Assembly: GCF_037154085.1 (NCBI RefSeq)
Contig: NZ_JBANRM010000001.1
Span: 186,001 to 250,000, forward strand
Length of the DNA stretch: 64,000 nucleotides
Source of the DNA: Andeanibacterium fulvum
GTDB lineage: Bacteria; Pseudomonadota; Alphaproteobacteria; Sphingomonadales; Sphingomonadaceae
Direction of reading: 5' to 3'
Shown: piece by piece, positions 58,331 through 64,000 of the stretch
Layout of the letters: the number at the start of each line of letters is the position of its first letter
Position numbering within the stretch: position 1 is the first letter of the stretch
Translations under genes and position numbers: made by a program
The notes under the pieces: model-generated
Seen by the model: the letters and a program-made list of their open reading frames with translations, nothing else
Told to the model about the DNA's origin: nothing
The model's database searches: none

Positions 58331-59698
58331 TTGCCAGCAGCCATGGGCGCGCAGGCGGATAACACGCATCGAACGAAAGGGACCGTTTCAACGGTTTCCG
58401 ACCGCACGGATGGAGATTGGCAAGGCTTGCTGCGCGATCACGCGCGCAGGCGCTGGGGCGAAATTCTGGACAGTCTGAAGAATGGCAAACCCATTCCCAG
58501 ACTGGACGAGGCGGCACTGGGGGAACTGGTTGTCGCGCTTGGGCCGCAGGCGGGCGAGGCCTTGCGGCTTGTCGACCGGCTCGCGATGGGCGCGGCGACG
58601 GAAGCCTTCGCCAATGACAGCGACGAGGTAGTCCCCGGCGAGGAATTTACAAAGCAGCTCGGGCGCATTCTCGAGGGCTTCGTGCCGGCGGCTTCCGAAA
58701 TTCCTGTTACCGCCTTACAACAACAGGGGTCACCACGGCTGATCCAGAGCGAGTTGTGGCAGGTTCTTCACAAAGTGCGTGAAAGTGCCGAGCTTTCCTA
58801 TGCTCGCGAAATCGATCTGGTCGAGCTGGATCGCCGCATCCTGTTCCTGCTCAAGACCCGTGGGCCGCTGGTCCCCGCCGGATTGTCCTCTGCGATCGGG
58901 GTCGACAAGGCGCAGGTCAGTCGCTCGGTAAAGCGGCTGCTCGAACTCAGGCTGGTGCAGCGTGACCAGATCCGCAGCCCGGTGACGCTCACCCGCAAGG
59001 GCGAAGTGCTGGCGGAACGGCTGCTGCGCCTGGCCGAATTGCGCAACCGCGAGTTAAGTTTCGATGTTAGCGACAAGGAATTGCACGATTTCTTTGCCGT
59101 GATGGAGATTCTGCTCGATCGTGCAGTGTCGCTTTACGAGCAGGAGCGCGACCTTGCCCACAAGGCAGGACCACCGGATGGCGAGGCCGAACCCGGTTAC
59201 GGCTTCGAGGTGCGGCGGGTAAACGAGCCGATCGTGATCGACCGTTCGCGGATCGTATCGCCGCTGATGACGCTCAGCGCCTATTTTTCCCGCAGCGGCG
59301 CACTGGCGTTCAAGCGCAAGACGGGCCTTTCGAATTTCGAGGCCTGGGTGCTCAGCGAGATCGGCAAGGCGCCGCCTACCGACTGGTCATATCTGGTGAA
59401 AACGCTGGAGCGCGACCACAGCCAGGCAGGGCGCACGGTGAACCATCTGATCGAAAAGGGCCTGGTGGTGCGCGATGGCAAACCCGGTCGCCGTCACGGT
59501 CGCTTTTCGCTAAGCAGCGAAGGTCAGAAATATTACGATATAATCGTCGAGACCGGGTACAAGCGCAGCCGATATCTGATGGAGCCGGTGCCGTCCGTCC
59601 AGTTGGAGGCATTTCTGGCGACTTTCGACAAGATTCGCCGCAATGCCGCCGCCCAGCTCGAACGCGAGCGGGCGTTCGAAGAGCTCGAAAGCCAGTGA
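58331..59698 (+). CDS. regulator with two MarR-like winged-helix domains
   Basis: A protein of about 455 residues. After some 130 residues of unassigned, mostly helical sequence comes a first winged helix (about 160-245: ELDRRILFLLKTRG, AQVSRSVKRLLELRLVQRDQ, VTLTRKGEVLAERLL). A second follows at about 330-425 (NFEAWVLSEIGKAP, AGRTVNHLIEKGLVVRDG, GRFSLSSEGQKYYDII). MarR proteins normally have one such domain and dimerise, so one chain may here do the work of a dimer. The start is uncertain: TTG 58331 is only two bases after AGGAGG, ATG 58343 is 14 bases after it. It is divergent from the receptor across the gene-free region and may control it. Confidence 0.75.
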   Translation: MPAAMGAQADNTHRTKGTVSTVSDRTDGDWQGLLRDHARRRWGEILDSLKNGKPIPRLDEAALGELVVALGPQAGEALRLVDRLAMGAATEAFANDSDEVVPGEEFTKQLGRILEGFVPAASEIPVTALQQQGSPRLIQSELWQVLHKVRESAELSYAREIDLVELDRRILFLLKTRGPLVPAGLSSAIGVDKAQVSRSVKRLLELRLVQRDQIRSPVTLTRKGEVLAERLLRLAELRNRELSFDVSDKELHDFFAVMEILLDRAVSLYEQERDLAHKAGPPDGEAEPGYGFEVRRVNEPIVIDRSRIVSPLMTLSAYFSRSGALAFKRKTGLSNFEAWVLSEIGKAPPTDWSYLVKTLERDHSQAGRTVNHLIEKGLVVRDGKPGRRHGRFSLSSEGQKYYDIIVETGYKRSRYLMEPVPSVQLEAFLATFDKIRRNAAAQLERERAFEELESQ

Positions 59699-59716
59699 AC
59701 TGAATTGTCAGGATGG

Positions 59717-59743
59717 ATCCGCGGGCGACTGCCGCCCGCGGAT
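59717..59743. terminator. GC-rich hairpin between convergent genes
   Basis: ATCCGCGGGCG-ACTGC-CGCCCGCGGAT is a perfect 11-bp stem in the 67 bp between the regulator and the convergent gene at 59766. No T tract follows on either strand, so termination is plausible but not certain. Confidence 0.5.
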
Positions 59744-59765
59744 ATCTGTTCCTGCCCGACCGGGC

Positions 59766-60338
59766 TTACTTGACGCGCTTCACCCGAACCGCGGCCTGAC
59801 CGTCAACCACCATCAGGAAGCTTCCGAGCGAGGCGCGCTGAAGTTCCACGATCGCTCCCTTGCGAGGTGCGCGGAAGCCACGGGAAACGGCTTCGCTGAA
59901 CATCCATTGGGCGCCGCCTTCCAGCGTGATCATATAGATGCCGGGCTCACGTTCGCGCACTTCGAGAATCTTCGCGCGGATTTCTTCCGGGCCAACCCCG
60001 CGTTCGTCCGAACTCTTGAACCGGTCAGGCGACTTGACGCTTTCGGCGCCGAAGCCCTGGGCGCCATAACCTGCGCCGGAGCCGACGACTGCACCGCCAC
60101 CCTGAACACGTTCGCCAGCGCCGGGGGTACGAGGGTTGCCGCCACCGGAGCGGATATTGTTGTCATAGCAGGCGAGGCGAGCGCTGGGATCGTCGATCTT
60201 GGCGCATTCCCGCATGATGTTGAGCACCGTTGACGGATCGACCTGCGCCGCTGCCGGGGCGGAAACGCCCAGCGCGGCCATGGCGGCACCCGCCAGCAAC
60301 ATGGTGGCGCGCTGCATGTGCTTCACGCGGTGGGCCAT
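59766..60338 (-). CDS. secreted protein with a C-x(n)-RLACYD motif
   Basis: A 190-residue protein with a signal peptide (cleavage after AAA near residue 31). The mature N-terminus contains ECAKIDDPSARLACYDNNI, whose two cysteines 15 residues apart match a motif seen in many uncharacterised secreted proteins and in some type VI secretion accessory proteins. A Gly-rich linker (RVQGGGAVVGSGAGYGAQGF) and a C-terminal beta-rich domain (EPGIYMITLEGGAQWMFSEA, GSFLMVVDGQAAVRVKRVK) follow. No T6SS genes are near, so that link is weak. I use ATG 60338 behind AGAGGAG; the ATG at residue 8 is possible. Confidence 0.7.
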   Translation of the reverse strand: MAHRVKHMQRATMLLAGAAMAALGVSAPAAAQVDPSTVLNIMRECAKIDDPSARLACYDNNIRSGGGNPRTPGAGERVQGGGAVVGSGAGYGAQGFGAESVKSPDRFKSSDERGVGPEEIRAKILEVREREPGIYMITLEGGAQWMFSEAVSRGFRAPRKGAIVELQRASLGSFLMVVDGQAAVRVKRVK

Positions 60339-60534
60339 AATCGACAGACTCCTCTCAATATTCGCGGCGACACTGGCGGCTAGGCCTCACTTTCGCAAGT
60401 GGCTTCGTTCCGCTGTGTAGTCCCGCGCTTTCGCCGCGCTGCTAGCACAGCAGGGCCGGGGCGGGAACGCTTTTGGCTGGCAATCATGTCCTCCGGGCCT
60501 AGAGTCCGCACCTGCGATATTGAGGGGTAGGATA

Positions 60535-61578
60535 ATGGCGATGGAAATGCGGGTTCTGGGCGCAACCGGGATGCGGGTGAGCAGCCTGTGCCTGGGCACC
60601 ATGATGTTCGGCGCCATGGGCAATCGGGATTACAAGGATTGCGTGCGCATCATGCATCGCGCCTTCGATGCCGGGATCAACTTCCTCGATACTGCGGATG
60701 TCTATTCCCGGGGCGAATCGGAAGAGATCGTGGGGCAGGCGCTGAAAGGCAGGCGCGACCGCGTCGTGCTTGCGACCAAGTTCTTCAATCCCATGGGCGA
60801 AGACCCGAACATGCGCGGCGGATCGCGCCTGTGGATCGAACGTGCAGTGGATGAAAGCCTCCGCCGCCTGCAGACCGATTATATCGACCTCTACCAGATG
60901 CATCGCTGGGACGCCGCCACAGATATCGACGAAGTGCTGTTCACGCTCACGGAACTCGTGCGCAAGGGCAAGATCCGCAGCTTCGGCAGTTCGATGTTTC
61001 CGGCAGACCGGATCGTGGAAGCGCAATGGACGGCGGACCGGCGCGGTTACCTGCCGTTCCGCTGCGAACAGAGCGTCTATTCGATCTTCAATCGCGACAT
61101 CGAACGTTTCGTACTGCCTGCCTGTGCGCGCTACGGCATGGGCATGATCGTCTGGAGCCCGCTCGATGGCGGGTTCCTCTCGGGCAAGTACAAGGGCTCG
61201 AACGACTTTGCGGAATCGAGCCGAATCGTGACCTTTTCCAAGCGCTTCACCGGCAAGTTCGACGCGGAATCGGAAGTGATCCAGCACAAGCTGGCGCTGG
61301 TGGCCGAGCTTGAAAAGCTGGCGCAGCAAGCGGGCATAACCCTGGCCCAAATGGCAATCGCTTTCGCAACCGAACATCCAGCGGTGACGAGCGCGATAAT
61401 CGGACCGCGTGTGATGGACCATCTCGAAACGCTGCTCGATTGCGGGGAAATGCGCCTCGATCCGGCTCTGCTTGATGCAATCGACGCGATCTGCCCGCCG
61501 GGGACCTCGGCCAATCCGCTCACCGATATGCCGAGCGGCACGGGCAAGGAGACCATTCGCCGCCGGCCCGGCGCATGA
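60535..61578 (+). CDS. aldo/keto reductase
   Basis: A 347-residue NADPH-dependent reductase of the AKR superfamily, with the catalytic tetrad Asp52, Tyr57 (DTADVYSRGESEE), Lys82 (LATKFF) and His123 (YQMHRWD). The C-terminal cofactor loop SAIIGPRVMDHLE lies near residue 285. It resembles the group that includes potassium-channel beta subunits and YghZ-like reductases; the substrate is unknown. I use ATG 60535 behind GAGGGG-TAGGA; ATG 60541 is an alternative. Confidence 0.9.
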   Translation: MAMEMRVLGATGMRVSSLCLGTMMFGAMGNRDYKDCVRIMHRAFDAGINFLDTADVYSRGESEEIVGQALKGRRDRVVLATKFFNPMGEDPNMRGGSRLWIERAVDESLRRLQTDYIDLYQMHRWDAATDIDEVLFTLTELVRKGKIRSFGSSMFPADRIVEAQWTADRRGYLPFRCEQSVYSIFNRDIERFVLPACARYGMGMIVWSPLDGGFLSGKYKGSNDFAESSRIVTFSKRFTGKFDAESEVIQHKLALVAELEKLAQQAGITLAQMAIAFATEHPAVTSAIIGPRVMDHLETLLDCGEMRLDPALLDAIDAICPPGTSANPLTDMPSGTGKETIRRRPGA

Positions 61579-61646
61579 ACGAAGATGCGATGAATGGCGC
61601 AGAATCGCTGAAAATCCCTTGAATCCGGGGACTATTTGTGATTCAT

Positions 61647-61967
61647 ATGACAATGATGACGCGCACCGAACCAACTCTGCTGACTCGCCGCGAAAAGCTG
61701 GTGCAGATGGGTGCGCTTGGCTGGCTGCTCGTGTTGGGTGGGCTGTCGCTTGCCGGGCCGAGCGGGGCACTCGCCTGGGGAGAGAATCTGCGCCTGCTCG
61801 ACAAGCGGGAAGCCCAGATTGCCCAGTTGAAGGCCGAGCGGGATGAGCTTGAGAATCGAGTGAGCCTGCTCGATCCGAGCAAGGCCGATCCCGACCTTGT
61901 GGGCGAATTGCTGCGCAAAAACCTCAACGTGGTGCATGAGGACGAAGTCGTCATCAAGCTCGACTAA
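61647..61967 (+). CDS. FtsB/DivIC-like septum formation initiator
   Basis: A small bitopic membrane protein of about 106 residues. The short cytoplasmic start (RTEPTLLTRREKL) is followed by a membrane helix (about residues 22-44) and a periplasmic coiled coil (LRLLDKREAQIAQLKAERDE) with the late motif LLRKNLNVVHEDEVV. This matches the septum formation initiator family, in which FtsB joins FtsL and FtsQ at the division site. The start is uncertain: ATG 61647, 61653 and 61656 and a GTG at 61638 are all in frame. It lies upstream of pdhA, as in related genomes. Confidence 0.82.
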   Translation: MTMMTRTEPTLLTRREKLVQMGALGWLLVLGGLSLAGPSGALAWGENLRLLDKREAQIAQLKAERDELENRVSLLDPSKADPDLVGELLRKNLNVVHEDEVVIKLD

Positions 61968-61980
61968 CCGTTTCGGTTAG
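61964..61980 (+). terminator. hairpin at the end of the FtsB-like gene
   Basis: CTAACCG-TTT-CGGTTAG is a perfect 7-bp stem that includes the stop codon and is followed by TTTC. The T run is short, so it is a weak terminator at best. Confidence 0.45.
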
Positions 61981-62042
61981 TTTCACGCGGTCTCGGCACC
62001 GGATCGCGTTTCAAGCATTTCACCATCTGTGCATTCGGGGCG

Positions 62043-62071
62043 TTGCCTATGCGCTCGGCTTGCGCTTATAG
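62043..62071 (+). promoter_or_regulatory. candidate sigma-70 promoter of pdhA
   Basis: TTGCCT (62043-62048) and TTATAG (62066-62071) are exactly 17 bp apart, about 70 bp before the pdhA start. It is the best promoter-like pair in the 173 bp between the FtsB-like gene and pdhA. Confidence 0.5.
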
Positions 62072-62140
62072 GCAGCGCGAAGCTCGCGCGTGCCGTAGCG
62101 TGCACGGCACAAGCATGGGGCCAGACGAAGGGATACGATT

Positions 62141-63250
62141 TTGGCGAAGCCTGCCTCCAAATCCGGTACTTCCTCCAGCAAAACGACCTCCAAGAAGCCC
62201 GACGGGGAGCCTTCCGTAGGGGCGGGGGACAATTTTGCGCTGCACAGCCTGCAAGAGGCTCACGCGCAGCAAAAGCGTTACGAAGCGAGCACTGAGGAGC
62301 TGCTCGATCTCTATGAGAAGATGCTGCTTATCCGCCGCTTCGAAGAGCGTGCGGGCCAGCTTTACGGCCTGGGCCTGATTGGCGGCTTCTGTCACCTCTA
62401 TATCGGCCAGGAAGCTGTTGCGGTGGGCATTCAGTCCGCGCTCGAAGCGGGCAAGGACAGCGTCATCACCGGCTATCGCGACCATGGCCACATGCTCGCC
62501 TATGGTATCGATCCCAAGATCATCATGGCCGAACTCACCGGGCGCGCTGCCGGCATCAGCCGGGGCAAGGGCGGTTCGATGCACATGTTCAGCACTGAAC
62601 ATGCGTTCTATGGCGGCCACGGCATCGTCGGTGCGCAGGTTCCGCTCGGCGCGGGTCTGGCCTTCGGCCACAAATATCGCGAAGACGGCGGCATCTGTGT
62701 TGCCTATTTCGGTGACGGTGCGGCAAACCAGGGCCAGGTCTACGAGACTTTCAACATGGCCTCGCTGTGGAAACTGCCGATCCTGTTCGTGATCGAGAAC
62801 AACCAGTATGCCATGGGCACCTCGGTTCAGCGGAGTTCGGCCGAAACGCATTTCTATCGCCGCGGCACCGCGTTCCGCATTCCGGGCATGGATGTGAACG
62901 GCATGGACGTTCTGGAAGTGCGCCAGGCGACCGAGATCGCCGCCAAGCACGTGCGTGAGGGCCATGGCCCCGTGCTGCTGGAACTCAACACCTATCGCTA
63001 TCGCGGCCACTCCATGTCGGACCCGGCCAAGTACCGCACGCGCGAAGAAGTGCAGGGCGTGCGCGAAAAGAGCGACCCGATCGACCATGCGAAGGCCGAG
63101 CTTATCGAGCGCGGCATTTCCGAAGACCGCCTGAAGGAAATCGAGAAAGTGATCCGCGCCCAGGTTGCCGAAGCGGCCGACTTCTCCGAAAATTCGCCTG
63201 AGCCGGACGCTGCCGAGCTCTACACCGACGTGCTGGTGGGGAGCTACTGA
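62141..63250 (+). CDS. pdhA: pyruvate dehydrogenase E1 component, alpha subunit
   Basis: A 369-residue thiamine-diphosphate enzyme subunit that decarboxylates pyruvate together with PdhB. A Lys/Ser-rich extension of about 30 residues precedes the fold. The TPP/Mg site is GDGAANQGQVYETFNMA ... IENNQY near residues 190-225, and the phosphorylation-loop region YRYRGHSMSDPAKYRTREE lies near residue 285. The start is TTG 62141 behind GAAGGGA; no ATG lies near enough to the domain start to replace it. pdhB follows after one base. Confidence 0.95.
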   Translation: MAKPASKSGTSSSKTTSKKPDGEPSVGAGDNFALHSLQEAHAQQKRYEASTEELLDLYEKMLLIRRFEERAGQLYGLGLIGGFCHLYIGQEAVAVGIQSALEAGKDSVITGYRDHGHMLAYGIDPKIIMAELTGRAAGISRGKGGSMHMFSTEHAFYGGHGIVGAQVPLGAGLAFGHKYREDGGICVAYFGDGAANQGQVYETFNMASLWKLPILFVIENNQYAMGTSVQRSSAETHFYRRGTAFRIPGMDVNGMDVLEVRQATEIAAKHVREGHGPVLLELNTYRYRGHSMSDPAKYRTREEVQGVREKSDPIDHAKAELIERGISEDRLKEIEKVIRAQVAEAADFSENSPEPDAAELYTDVLVGSY

Positions 63251-63251
63251 G

Positions 63252-64000
63252 ATGGCGATCGAACTGAAGATGCCCGCCCTTTCCCCCACCATGGAGGAAG
63301 GCACGCTGGCCAAGTGGCTGGTGAAGGAAGGCGACGAAGTGCGCGCCGGCGACATTCTGGCCGAAATCGAAACCGACAAAGCGACGATGGAATTCGAAGC
63401 CGTGGACGAAGGTACCGTCGGCTCGATCCTGGTTCCGGAAGGGACCGAGAACGTGAAGGTCGGCACCGTGATCGCGCTGATTGCGGGCGAGGGGGAGGAA
63501 GTTTCTGCTTCCCCGGCTCCTGTTGCCGCTGCTGCGGAAGCGCCGGCTGAGCCGTCCGTCGCCAAGGCCGAGAAGCCCGTCTCCGCGCCGCGCGCAGGCG
63601 ATCCGGAAATCCCGGCCGGGACCAACATGATCTCCGTCACTGTGCGTGAGGCCCTGCGCGATGCCATGGCCGAGGAAATGCGCCGTGACGACCGCGTTTT
63701 CGTGATGGGCGAGGAAGTCGCCGAATATCAGGGCGCCTACAAGGTCACGCAGGGCCTGCTCGAGGAATTCGGGCCGAAGCGCGTGATCGACACCCCGATC
63801 ACCGAATATGGCTTTGCCGGTATCGGCACCGGTGCGGCGATGGGCGGCCTGCGTCCGGTCGTGGAATTCATGACCTTCAACTTCGCGATGCAGGCGATTG
63901 ACCACATCATCAATTCCGCCGCGAAGACCAATTACATGTCCGGTGGCCAGATGCGCTGCCCGGTCGTGTTCCGTGGCCCGAACGGCGCGGCGAGCCGCGT
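63252..64000 (+). CDS. pdhB: pyruvate dehydrogenase E1 component, beta subunit (partial)
   Basis: The first 249 codons of a gene that runs off the right edge. Residues 1-80 form a lipoyl domain (MPALSPTMEEGTLAKWLVKE) with the lipoylated Lys43 in EIETDKATMEFE, then an Ala/Pro-rich linker, then the E1-beta fold (VREALRDAMAEEMRRD, VMGEEVAEYQGAYKVTQGL, DTPITEYGFAGIG). A lipoyl domain on E1-beta is characteristic of alphaproteobacteria. It starts with ATG one base after the pdhA stop. Confidence 0.95.
   Translation, partial: MAIELKMPALSPTMEEGTLAKWLVKEGDEVRAGDILAEIETDKATMEFEAVDEGTVGSILVPEGTENVKVGTVIALIAGEGEEVSASPAPVAAAAEAPAEPSVAKAEKPVSAPRAGDPEIPAGTNMISVTVREALRDAMAEEMRRDDRVFVMGEEVAEYQGAYKVTQGLLEEFGPKRVIDTPITEYGFAGIGTGAAMGGLRPVVEFMTFNFAMQAIDHIINSAAKTNYMSGGQMRCPVVFRGPNGAASR

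Noticed and set aside
1..64000. CRISPR arrays, rRNA genes, insertion sequences, prophage or toxin-antitoxin pairs
   Set aside because: I looked for repeats with spacers, rRNA motifs, transposase or integrase motifs and paired small genes and saw none.

Overview
The window is chromosomal, high-GC DNA from an alphaproteobacterium, most likely a sphingomonad (Erythrobacteraceae or Sphingomonadaceae). The signs are an alphaproteobacterial SOS box (GTTC-N7-GTTC) in front of lexA, a PdhB with its own N-terminal lipoyl domain, a large 'VTGSRI'-type TonB-dependent receptor, a ROSE-like thermometer with an RpoH-type promoter before a small heat-shock gene, and a copy of the short interspersed repeat that reads 'HPELVEG' when translated, which is common in sphingomonads. 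There are no rRNA genes, IS elements, phage genes, CRISPR arrays or integrases; one tRNA (Arg, CCT anticodon) is present.

Layout. 1-3984: start of a 2-hydroxyacid dehydrogenase, an SH3-domain exported protein, a small lipoprotein, a thiolase and an aldehyde dehydrogenase. 4132-24141: one co-directional run of about 20 kb holding all 14 nuo genes of complex I followed by birA, coaX, rnj (RNase J) and a DUF1467 membrane protein. Five genes that are not classical Nuo subunits are threaded between the nuo genes with overlapping stop/start codons: a lipoprotein, an NTF2/SnoaL-like protein, a 46-residue membrane protein, and two secreted proteins. 24151-30605: a TipN-like membrane coiled-coil protein faces a four-gene cluster (Hpt-like protein, membrane protein, unknown protein, histidine-kinase-like protein) in which both phosphotransfer proteins lack the phospho-accepting histidine. 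30730-44984: gltA-gltX on the minus strand, comEC on the plus strand, then a minus-strand run of ppiD-trpE-(phosphodiester glycosidase lipoprotein)-trpG-trpD-trpC-moaC-moeA-lexA.

45194-50681: tpiA, secG, pyrG, a heat-shock gene hsp20, grxC, a nitrilase-family amidase, DUF1178 and tRNA-Arg. 50798-57552: a second aldehyde dehydrogenase, an MDR-family oxidoreductase, an SDR and a large TonB-dependent receptor. A 778-bp gene-free region with two palindromes separates the receptor from a regulator carrying two winged-helix (MarR-like) domains. 59766-64000: a secreted 'CYD-motif' protein, an aldo/keto reductase, an FtsB-like division protein, pdhA and the start of pdhB.

Most of the window is core metabolism: respiration, TCA-cycle entry (PDH, citrate synthase), tryptophan and CTP synthesis, molybdopterin, and envelope folding. 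The parts that look least explained are the five accessory genes inside the nuo operon, the histidine-less phosphorelay-like cluster at 26685-30605, and the receptor/tandem-winged-helix regulator locus at 54310-59698.
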